DNA of 64,000 nucleotides, taken from positions 1,302,001-1,366,000 of the forward strand of contig OZ176060.1 of NCBI GenBank assembly GCA_964247055.1, read 5' to 3'. The stretch is from Paragordius varius (lineage: Eukaryota > Nematomorpha). Position numbers and translations under genes: made by a program. Positions 36,284-48,000 of the stretch are shown in pieces; positions within the stretch are counted from its first letter, which is position 1, and each line of letters begins with the position of its first letter. The notes under the pieces are model-generated. The model was not told where the DNA came from and searched no databases. It was given only the letters and a program-made list of their open reading frames with translations.

Positions 36284-36696
36284 TATATATATGTATATAT
36301 ATATATATATAAATATTATGAGTATTTCCTTAAAAATCGACAGTTTTTATCTTGAGTGGTTCAAATTTTGGATATTTTGTAAAAAACGAATATTTTAAAT
36401 TATATAAATCTTTATTTCGGAGGGGGGATGTTTTCATTAAAAATGGAGACCTTTTTAACTCTGTAACGATTCAAAAATTTTGATTTTTTGGAAAAAAATA
36501 AAAATAGGTATATTATAAATCTGTTTTTTTTATCTTTAATAATCAAAAGTTGTTTTAAATTTAACTATAAATTGCCTGAAGCTAAAATTTTAAAATGGTA
36601 TTTTAGCTTACCTTTTGCCCTAAAAAATGGTTTAATTTAATAGAAAATTTAATTTCTAAATGAATTTAATGATATATATATATATATATATATATA

Positions 36697-36950
36697 CAGT
36701 AAAAACTGAAATTATACGGTCAAAACGTGTAAAAATATAAAGACAATCATATTTTTTTCTAAAAGGCAACCAACCATACTTTTTAAATCTTGAAATATAT
36801 TTTTAATGTTTTAAGCAAATTAAATTGATATCTATATTGGTGACACAAATAATTAAATGATTTTATAGGAGATAAATCAAAAGTTTAAAATTTGGGGTTG
36901 TCTTTTGAAAAAAAAATTGTCTTTATATTTTTCATTTCAGTTTTTAGTAT
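36697..36950. mobile_element. Tc1/mariner-like MITE, copy 6
   Basis: CAGTAAAAACTGAAATTATAC after a (TA)n run; right arm TTGTCTTTATATTTTTCATTT ending CAGTTTTTAG. Confidence 0.6.
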
Positions 36951-37145
36951 ATCAGATCAGGAATCAAATATATATATATAGATATATAAATAATTTTATG
37001 ATTGAATAAGAATTGTATAATATTTTCCCTTTTAATAACGAGAATAGTATAAACTTTTAATTTATTGGTCAGAAAATAACTTCTATGGGATAGGTAAAAT
37101 GAATATTTTTAAAGGATTTCTTTCATAAGTTTTATTTAATATACA

Positions 37146-37927
37146 ACAGTAAAAACTGAAATTATACGGATAAAACATTTAAAAATATAAAGACAACCAT
37201 ACATTTTTTCTAAAAGACAAATACTTTTTTAAACCTTAATTTTTCTATTATAAATTACAGTAATTATTAAAACTATATGGACAAAACATAAAAATATAAA
37301 GACAAAACTTTTTTAAATGATAATTACTTTTTAAACCTTAATTTTTTGAACCTTAAGTTTTATTTAAAATACAACAGTAAAAACTGAAATTATACTATGG
37401 ACAAAACGTTCAAAAATATAAAGACAGCCATATTTTTTTTAAAAGACAGCCATACTTTTTTGAACCTTAATTTTTCTTAAAAAAATTATAGTAAATAAAT
37501 AAATTTGTAAAATATATAATTTATTGTGTTATCAATATTCATATTAATTTTTATATAATGAAGTCAGTAAAAATTAAAATTATACGGACAAAACGTGAAA
37601 ATATGACAAATATTTTTATCTAAAAGACAACCATACTTTTATAATCTTGATTTTTTAAAATATAATCATTGTTTAAAATTACAAAGTATAATATTGAAAT
37701 GTAAATTGTTAACATAATCAATTATTTATGATTGATTAAAAGTTTTTATAGGGGTTTAAAAAACATAATAGTTTTTTTTTCAAAAAATTTTGCCTTTATA
37801 TTTTTATGTTTTGTCCGTATATAATTTCAGTTTTGAATTACAAAACTATGTGGGTTGTTTTTTAGAAAAAAAATTTTTGCCTTTATATTTTTATGTTTTG
37901 TCGGTATATAATTTCAGTTTTTACTGT
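37146..37927. mobile_element. cluster of Tc1/mariner-like MITE pieces
   Basis: Left ends (CAGTAAAAACTGAAATTATA or close) occur near 37146, 37376 and 37565, with a weaker one near 37257. Right ends (TATAATTTCAGTTTT) lie near 37823 and 37911. The outermost right end is TTTACTG at about 37927. The arrangement suggests repeated insertion or partial tandem duplication of one family. Confidence 0.55.
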
Positions 37928-38091
37928 TGAGTTTTTTTGTGTAAAGTGATCAAATTTAACCATTTTTTGTTTAAACTGTGGTTAGATTAGCGTAAAAATA
38001 TTTTTTAATCTGTGATGATTTTGTAATTAAAAGTTTTTTTGGATAAATTGTTTGCCTTTTAAACCAAGAAAGTTTTCCAAGAGTCGCCTAG

Positions 38092-38193
38092 AGGGTAATT
38101 GTTCAAGGGTGAGAATTTGAATTGTTCAAGGTAATTGAATTGCTCAAGGATGTATTTGAATTCAAAGGTGAGAATTTGAATTATAAATGGTAT
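38092..38193. mobile_element. right end of a minisatellite-ended element
   Basis: Reverse monomers (AATTGTTCAAGGGTGAGAAT) closing with TTATAAATGGTATATATA. No matching left end is near, so it is a solo end. Confidence 0.55.
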
Positions 38194-38545
38194 ATATACA
38201 TATAATCATATATAAATGTGAAGTACAATTTTAGATAACCAACAAAATAACTATAGAGTAAGTAAAAATATTATATATGTCGGTCTTTTGTTATACATTC
38301 GAGGTCGACTTTTTGCAATATTTTGTGCAAATTTTAGTTTTCATTTTAATGTTGAATTCTGCCAAGGTTTTTACATGAGTTTCTTGTTGAATATTTTAAA
38401 TCCTTCAAAGATTTTTCTAGTAAATTGAATCATAATTAGAAAGTAGTAAGATAGTTTGATTCAAATAGTTATTTCAAGTAATGACATGTCCGGATTTTAT
38501 TTTCAAAATTCGTGCATTGTTAGTTAATTTATCCGTGCATTTTTA

Positions 38546-39010
38546 CAGTAAAAATTGGAATTATTATACGGACAAAATGTAAAAATATAAAGACAACCAT
38601 ATTTTTTTCTAAAAGACAATCTCAACCATATTTTTTTAAATTCGATTCATTCAAAAATTTCTTATTGTTTTAAACTACAAAGTATGAAATAAAGATGTAT
38701 ATTGATAACAATATCAATTCTATATTTTCCAATTGTAATTAAATAGTTATGATAAATTAAGGTTATAAAGGTTGTCTTTTTGAAAAAAAATATGTCTTTA
38801 TATATTTTGAACCCGATTATTCAAATTCACTGTAATCTCAAAAATCAGTTAATAATTTTATTCTCTTTATTCATTTCAAAATTTATTAATTTTTTAAGTA
38901 TGAAATATAGATGTATATTGGTAACACAATCAATTATATTATTTATATGGTTATCTTTTGAAAAAAAAATTTTGTCTTTATATATTTCAAACCAGATTAT
39001 TCAAATTCAC
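38546..39010. mobile_element. Tc1/mariner-like MITE pieces before RPS5
   Basis: CAGTAAAAATTGGAATTATTA at the left; TGTCTTTATATATTTTGAAC near 38792 and a repeat of that segment near 38975, implying a partial tandem duplication of the right arm. Confidence 0.5.
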
Positions 39011-39159
39011 TGCACATCAAAATATTTCCAAAACATAGCATAATATCAGCTATTATCAAATAATTTTATTTCCTATATTATTCATTTCAAAATTTATTTT
39101 TAATTTTATTTTTTCAAAAATAAAAAAAAAATAAATTTAATAATTTTCTGCTGAGTCAT

Positions 39160-42100
39160 TTATCTATTGGATTTTGCCACGCGTTCCAATTCATCTTTCT
39201 TCTTGATGGCATACGAATTGGAAGATCCCTAAAGCATATACAAATATATATATATATAGAAATTGAAAAAACTTAAAAAAAAAATTATTGTCAAGTAATA
39301 ACTAATATATAGTATTTGCAATTGAAATTTACCCTTGAACAATTGAATTTTACGCTTTAACAGTTTAAATTCACCCTTGAACACAATTCAAATTCACTCT
39401 TGAACAATTGAAAAACACCCTTAAATAGTTCAAATTCCCCCTTAAACAATTCAAAATCACCTTTAAATAGTTCAAATTCTCCCTTAATCAATAGGAATTC
39501 ACCCTTATATACTTAAAACCCTTAAATAATTTAAATATACCCTTAAACAATTAAAATTTACCGTTAAATAATTTAAATTCACCCTTAAACAATTCAAATC
39601 ACCCTTGAACACAATAGAAATTAACCCTCGAAAAATAAAAATTCACCCTAAACAATTGAAATTCACTCTAGAACAATTCAAATTAACCCTTGAACAATTC
39701 AAATTCACCCTTAAATACTTCAAAACCCTCTTAAACAATTTAAATCAAAATCAACCAAAATTATTATATTGTGTAGTGTTTTTGAATATCAAAAATTTCC
39801 TAAATTTTTTTATAAAAGTAAGAATACTATGTGTATAACAAAAAAATTATAATTAATGCTGCCATAAAGAAATACTTTATTATATTAATGAAAAAGAGTT
39901 ACATATTAACACATCAATCAAATAATGATATATTTTTCAAAGAGTAAATCAAATAATTAATTAATGGTAATAATATTTTAATAAACCCCAAAGCACCCCC
40001 CTGGAAAATTATTGTTTCTGAAGAAAGGAGACCCCTATTCTGAAAAAAAAACCATTTAAACAATATAAACACCTATTTTTTGTCATTAAAAATACTGAAA
40101 ATTTTTCACTGATAGGATGATACTTAAAACGACTAAAAAACTTGTAAAAGCATCAAACTCACTTTAGAAAAACCCAGAAAATCCTATAAAAAACTAAATT
40201 TGTTTTAGAGACAACCGCCGTAAACATAATCCATATGTATATATATATTCAAAAAAACCCAAAACAAATATTCTAGATTATTATACAATGGATAAGTTTT
40301 GAACAGTAAAAACTTTTCTAGACAACTAAAAACGCTTCAAACACCACTATAGATGTCAAAATCACTTTAGAAAAACTTTGGAAATCGCTCTAGAAAAGGC
40401 CCAAAAATTTTTGATGTTGAAACCATCGCCGTAAAATTATTTTTGGCATATAATAGCTAATCTTTTTAAGATATTCCTTTGCGACATTAACTTTCCAGAG
40501 TTCTAAGAAAACCTTTTTTGTCATCAAAAAGTTATAAAAACGACTCAACAACGACGCAAACACTACTATATAGACGTTAAAAATGCTCGGAAATCCTGAA
40601 TAAAAAATTTTGATGTTAAAACCATCGCCGTAAAATTATTTTTTTATAATTTCCAATTCTTTTTAAGATATTCGTTCTTGCGATATTAACTCTCCAAAGT
40701 ACTAAGAATACCTAGTTGTCACCAAAAACCTCTATTATAAAGCTTCAAACACTACTATGGACGTCAAAAATGCTCTAAAACCCAGAAAATCGCTCTAGAA
40801 AGGTCCACCCAAAAAATTTTTTTAAACCATCGCCGTAAAATTTTTTTGGCATATAATTTCTATGAGGCATGCAAATAAAACAATCACCTTAACTTTTGCC
40901 GTATATTAAACTATAATGAACTTTCCAGAATATTAAGAAAACCTTGTTGTCACAAAATACTTCTTTAGACAACTAAAAACGACTTAAACACTACTATAGA
41001 CGTCAAAATCACTCCAGAAAAACCCTGGAAATCGCTCTAGAAAAGGCCCAAAAAAATTTATTGAAACCTTCTTAGTAAACAAAATGAATACACATATCTG
41101 CCCACAAAATTAATGTAAAATCTAGTCTCGAACAGTAAAAACTTCTCTATTAAAACTACCGACTTAAACATTCGTAAAAATTATCATAAATGCTCTAAAA
41201 CCCTGGAAATCGCTCTAGAAAAGGCCCAAAAATTTTTGTTAAAGCCATCGCTGTAAAATTCTTAATCCATGTAAAATTTCTAATTTTTTTTGTTCGATCT
41301 CCATACCTTTGCCGCATTTATAAGTTCATCGGCCAAGCATTCAGCAATACTTTTTTTATTACGAAAAGCTGATTCACGCGCCTAAATAAATGCCTTAAAG
41401 CAATAAAAACCTTCTAATTTTGCATAGTTTTCTTTAAAACGAAGAAAGATTCTCTAGAAAAACGCTAAAAACACTTCAAAAACTACTATATAAGTAAAAA
41501 ATGCTCTAAAACCCTGGAAATCGCTCTAAAAGTCTTAAATTTAACCGCCGTAAACGAAATCAATACACATATCTATAAAATACACAAAAGATTCTTGAGT
41601 AATAAAAAATTTAGTCTCGAACAGTAAAAACTTCTCTCTAGAACTAAAAACGCTTCAAACACTACTATAGACGTCAAAAATGCTATAAAACACTATAAAT
41701 GCTCTAAAACCCAGAAATTCACTCTAGAATAGGCCTAAAAATTTTTTGTTGAACCATCGCCGTAAAATTCATTTTTGGCATATTATTTCATATTCCTTCA
41801 TCATACCTTTGCCGCATTTATAAGTTCGTCGGCCAAGCATTCCGCAATAGTTTTTATATTACGAAAAGCAGATTCACGCGCCCCCGTAATGTAAATTGCC
41901 ACATTAACTCTCCAGAGTACTAAGAAAACCTTGTTGTCACCAAAAACTTCTATTAGAACTAAAAACGACGCTTCAAACACTACTATATAAGTAAAAAATG
42001 CTCTAAAACCCTGGAAATCGCTCTAAAAAACGTCAAGTTTTTGTAGAGACAGCCGCTTTAAACAAAATCCATATCTATACAAAACCAGAACAAAAGATTC

Positions 42101-45039
42101 TTGATTAGTATACTATCTAGTCTCGAACAGTAAAAACTTCTTTCTCTAGACAATTGAAAACACTTCAAAAACATTTAAAGACATCAAAAATGTTCTAAAA
42201 TCCTGGAAATCGCCCCAGAAAAGCCCGCCCAAAAATTTTTGTTAAACAATCGCCGTAAAATTTTTTTCCACATAAAATTCACCATACCTTTGCCGCATTT
42301 ATAAGTTCATCGGCCAAGCATTCCGCAATAGTTTTTATATCACGAAAAGCTGACTCCCGGGCGCCAGTAACCAGCATATAAATTGCGACATTAACTCTCC
42401 TCAGGGGGGAAACATCGAAAATTTCTCTAGAAAAAGAACTAAAAACGCTTCAAGAACTACTTAAGACGTCGAAAATGCTCTAAAACCCAGGAAATTGCTC
42501 TAGAAAAGCCCGCCCAAAAAATTTTGTTAAACCATCGCCGTAAAATTTTTCTTCATAATCTTTTTTGATTCAAATACCTTTGCCGCATTTATAAGTTCAT
42601 CGGCCAAGCATTCAGCAATAGTTTTTATGTTACAAAAAGCAGATTCTCGCGCCCCTGTACGCAGCATATAAATGGAGACATTAACTCTCTTTCAGTGTAA
42701 AATTTCAAAAATTTCTCTAGAAAAAAACTAAAAACCCTTCAAAAACTACTATTGATGTCAAAAATGCTCAAAAACCCTGAAAATCGCTCTAGAAAGGCTC
42801 GCCCAAAAATTGTTTAACCATCGCCGTAAACATAATCAATACACATGTCTAAAAAGAACCTAGAACAAAAGATTCTTGATTATTATGCAATCAATCTTGA
42901 ACAGTAAAAACTACTATATAAACCTCAAAAATCTCTAAAACCCTGGAAATCGGTCTAGAAAAAGCCCAAATATTTTTGTTAAACCATCGCCTTAAAATTT
43001 ATTTCATATAATTTCCAATCTCCATAACTTTGCCGCATTTATAAGTTCGTCGGCCAAGCATTCAGCAATAGTTTTTATGTTTCGAAAAGCTGACTCTCGC
43101 GCCCCTGTAACCAACATGTAAATTGCGACATTAACGCTCCTTCAGTGTAAAATTTCAAAAATTTCTCTAGAAAAAAACTAAAAACGCTTCAAGAACAACT
43201 TAAGACGTCAAAAATGCTTTAAAACACTAAAAATGCTCTAAAACCCAGGAAATCGCTCTGGCCCAAAAATTTTTGTTAAACCATGCCGTAAACGAAATCA
43301 ATACTCATTCTTAAAAACTCAGAACAAAAAATTCTTGATTAATCAATGAGTATTAAACAGTAAAAACCTAGACAACTAAAAACGACTTAAACACTGCTAG
43401 AGACTTTAACCCTGGAAATCCCTCAAGAAAAGGCCCAAAAATTTTTGTTAAACCATCGCCGTAAAATTCTCAATCCACGTGAAATTTTTTCAAATTCTTT
43501 TTTTGATTCAAATACCTTTGCCGCATTTATAAGTTCATCGGCCAAGCATTCCGCAATAGTTTTTATGTTTCTGAAAAGCTGATTCACGCGCGTCTGTAAC
43601 CAGCATGTAAATTGCGACATTAACTCTCCTGAGAACTAAAAAAACCTTGTTGTCACCAAAAACTTCTCTAGACAACTAAAAACGACTCAAAAATTACTAT
43701 AGACGTCAAAAATGCTCTAAAACCCAGGAAATCGCTCTAAAAGTCTTAAATTTAACCGCCGTAAACGAAATCAATACACATATCTATAAAATACACAAAA
43801 GATTCTTGAGTAATAAAAAATTTAGTCTCGAACAGTAAAAACTTCTTTCTAGAATTAAAAACGCTTCAAACACTACTATAGACGTCAAAAATCGCTCTAA
43901 AACACTAAAAAATGCTCTAAAACCCTGGAAATCGCTCTAGAAAAGGCCAAAAACTTTTTGTTTAAACCATCGCCGTAAAATTCATTTTTGGCATATTATT
44001 TCATATTCCTTCATCATACCTTTGCCGCATTTATAAGTTCGTCGGCCAAGCATTCCGCAATAGTTTTTATATTACGAAAAGCAGATTCACGCGCCCCCGT
44101 AATGTAAATTGCCACATTAACTCTCCAGAGTACTAAGAAAACCTTGTTGTCACCAAAAACTTCTATTAGAACTAAAAACGACGCTTCAAACACTACTATA
44201 TAAGTAAAAAATGCTCTAAAACCCTGGAAATCGCTCTAAAAAACGTCAAGTTTTTGTAGAGACAGCCGCTTTAAACAAAATCCATATCTATACAAAACCA
44301 GAACAAAAGATTCTTGATTAGTATACTATCTAGTCTCGAACAGTAAAAACTTCTTTCTCTAGACAATTGAAAACACTTCAAAAACATTTAAAGACATCAA
44401 AAATGTTCTAAAATCCTGGAAATCGCCCCAGAAAAGCCCGCCCAAAAATTTTTGTTAAACAATCGCCGTAAAATTTTTTTCCACATAAAATTCACCATAC
44501 CTTTGCCGCATTTATAAGTTCATCGGCCAAGCATTCCGCAATAGTTTTTATATCACGAAAAGCTGACTCCCGGGCGCCAGTAACCAGCATATAAATTGCG
44601 ACATTAACTCTCCTCAGGGGAGAAACATCGAAAATTTCTCTAGAAAAAAACTAAAAACGCTTCAAGAACTACTTAAGACGTCGAAAATGCTCTAAAACCC
44701 AGGAAATCGCTCTAGAAAAGGCCTAAAAATTTTTGTTAAAGCCATCGCCGTAAAATTCTCAATCCACGTGAAATTATTTTCATGTTCTTATTTGATTCAA
44801 ATACCTTTGCCGCATTTATAAGTTCATCGGCCAAGCATTCAGCAATAGTTTTTATATTACGAAAAGCAGATTCACGCGCGCCTGTAACCAACATGTAAAT
44901 TGCGACATTAACTCTCCTCAGGGGCGAAACATCGACGGCTTGTCGTCTAACAGTTCCAGCTCGTCCAATCCGGGTGGAATCTTCGCGTGGACCACTGTTA
45001 CTAATGGCATCAACCAGAATTTGCAATGGGTTCTAAGGA

Positions 45040-45070
<31 letters not shown>

Positions 45071-48000
45071 AGATTATAAGAAAATTCACCCTTAAACAAT
45101 CAAATTCGTCCTTGAACAATTCAAATTTTATGAATCATTTACAATCAACTTAACCCTAACAATTTAAATTTACCATTTACATTTCAAATACACCTTTAAA
45201 CGATTTAATTTCATTCTCAAACGATTCAAATTCACCCTTAAACAATTCAAATACACCTTTGAACGATTTAATTTCATTCTCAGACGATTCAAATTAACCC
45301 TTAAACAATTCAAATTCACCCCCCTAACTAAAATATATGTTTTTTAAGATTAAAAACTATATTTGAACTGTAAATGGTATATATATATATATACATAAGA
45401 AATTTTATAAATATATTTAAAATTACGCTTGAAATAATTTAAAACCGCAAAAATTATTAAAACAGCCACCAAGATTATCATGAAGCCCCCTTTTTTTAAT
45501 TCTATAAGCAAAAAAAGTATAAGAAAAAAGAGAAAATTGAATAAATATGGCATGGACTTTAAATAAGATATTTATGATAATTTTCGCGTAGCTGCTTTGA
45601 TAATTTTTGGGGTTTTTACTTATTTTGAAAATTTTATAAACCATTTACAGTTCAAATTTCACCCTTGAAAAAATATTTTGAAACGTATGCTCTCAACAAT
45701 GTATACACACCATTAGTTTTTATTTTTTTATAAACTTAAAAATAATAAATTTCGGATATTAAGGTACTATAAAAACAACTTTTTGTTTAAACCCCCTGAG
45801 GTGGCTTAGAACTTCTTCTTGCAATATACCTTACCTTGAAATTAGGTTTTAAACCCAAATAATTAATAAAATATCCAATTTTAAATTTCATGTCAAACAA
45901 TATCAGGAAACTCATGGAGATTTAGTAACAAGCGTAAATTTTTTTACAAAACCCTTGAAATTAGTGTCAGAATCCATAAAGACCCTTTCAAAATTATTGT
46001 TAAAAAAATTTAATTTATGTAAGACTAAAAAATTTATCTTAAAGATCCCAAAAACTTATTTAAATCTTTCAAGGCTTAACTTGTAAGTTATCAAACATAT
46101 ATCAAAGTTAACAGAATAATTTAAAAAGGGTCATATTCAACATTACATAAAACCATTTATAATCATAAACAAATTAATTTGGGAACAACTAAAGTCCTTT
46201 ACAGAAAACTTTAAAATTTATTCAAAACTTTAAGAGAACTTTAAAAAGTTTTAAACTTTCAAAAAAACTAAAAATTTGAAACCTGTCCAGTTAAAAGGAA
46301 TATAATTTCAAACCTGTGTCTTACAATTTAAAACAAATTTAATTAGGGACAACCTAAAGTCTTTAGTGATTGAAAACTTTTAAAGAAATCAAATTTATTC
46401 AAAACTCTAAAAAAACTTTAACAAGTTTGAAACTTTTCAAAAAAACTAAATTTTATTAAAACTCCAGTTAAGAGGAATATAATTTCAAACGTATGTTCCA
46501 CAATTCATAAAGCCATATTTGAAATTAGAAACAAATTTAATTAGGGACAACTAAAGTCTTTAGTGATTGAAAACTTTTAAAGAACTCAAATTTATTCAAA
46601 ACTTTAAAAACTAGCTTTAAATCAAACCTGTCCAAAAAATAATTTAAAAAAAATTTTAAATACCCAAAAAACTTTAAAAAAAGTTAAATTTTGTTGTTTC
46701 AAACACTGCAACTTTAAATGAAAATACAAAATCCTAAAAAAACTCTAAGAGAACTTTAAAAAGTACTAAAATTTTCCAAAATCATTAATTTTTAAACCTG
46801 TCCAGTTAGAAGGAATATAATTTCAAACGTATGTTCCACAATCCGTAAAACCATATTGAAATCAAAAACAAATTTAATTAAGGACAAATAAAGTCTTTAA
46901 TGGTGGAAAACCTCAAATTAATTCAAAACTCTAAGAAAACTTTAACAAGTTTTAAACTTTTCAAAAACTAGCTTTATTAAAAAAAACCTGTCTAGTTAAC
47001 AGAAATAAAATCTGAAACGTATGTTCAACAATTATAAAGCCATATATGAAATCAAAACAAATTTAATAAAGAACAAATAAGGTCTTTTTGATAGAAAACT
47101 ATAAAAAAACTCTAATTTATTCAAAACTCTAAGAGAACTTTAAAAACTTTGAAACTTTTCAAAAATTAAATTTATATAAAACCTGTCCAGTTAGGAGGAA
47201 TAAAATTTCAAACGTATGTTCCACAATTCGTAAGGTCAATTTGTAATCAAAAACATATTAGATTAAGGAAAACTTTGAAAGAACTCATATTTATTCAAAA
47301 CTCTAAGACTTTAAAAAGTTTGAAACTTTTCAAAAAAAACTAAATTTTATAACCTTAAAACCATATTGAAAATCAAAAACAAATTTAACAACAACTAAAG
47401 TTAATGGTGAAAAACTTTGAAAGAACTCAAATTTATTCAAAACTCTAAGTAAATTTTAAACATTTCAAAAACTATCTTATTTAATCAAACATGTCCAGTT
47501 AACAGAAATTTAATTTAAAAAGTATGTTCAACAATTCGTAAAGCCACATTCGAAATCAAAAACAAATTTTATTATAATCTACTAAAGTTTTTTTGTGAAA
47601 AACTTTAAAAGAACCCAAATTTATTCAAAAAAAGAACTTTGAAAAGTTTTAATCAAAAAGTAAAAAATAAACCTGTAAAATTAACAGGAATAATTTCAAA
47701 CATATGTTCCACAATTCATAATTTGAAATCAACAAATTTTAAGAACAATTAAAGTGTTTAATAGTGGAAAACTTTAAAACTCTAAGAGAACTTTAAAAAG
47801 TTTTAAACTTTTCAAAAAATTTAAGTTTTAAAAAAGTTAAAATTAAAAAACTTGTCCAGTTAACAGAAATATAATTTCAAACGTATGTCCCACAATTCAT
47901 AAAGCCAATTTAAAATCAAAAACAAATCTAATTAAGGAAAACTAAAGTGAAACTCTAAAAGATTTAAAACTCTAAAAAAACTTTTTAAAATTTAAATTTT

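Larger units (their letters stand above)
33014..36632 (+). repeat. copies of the RPL6 exon 4 tail downstream of the gene
   Basis: Two good copies of the last 90 nt of the final exon at about 33014-33102 and 33350-33439 (TACCTTAGCTTACCATTTGC and ATACCCACATACCATGGTC). Decayed copies lie at about 35208-35278, 35883-35922 and 36590-36632. Fragments with only ATCATAGCATGGTCTTTT lie near 33775, 33918, 34522 and 35588. In the good copies the stop is TAA where the active exon has TGA. Intervening DNA repeats TTTTATTGGTTTTGATGTG many times, the same flank that follows the active stop codon at 32540-32620. The copies have no acceptor and lie beyond the real stop. Confidence 0.88.

Noticed and set aside
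43423-43620. Separate S5-like short gene on the minus strand
   Set aside because: It is one of the exon 2 tail copies, with a one-base insertion and no acceptor or C-terminal exon of its own.
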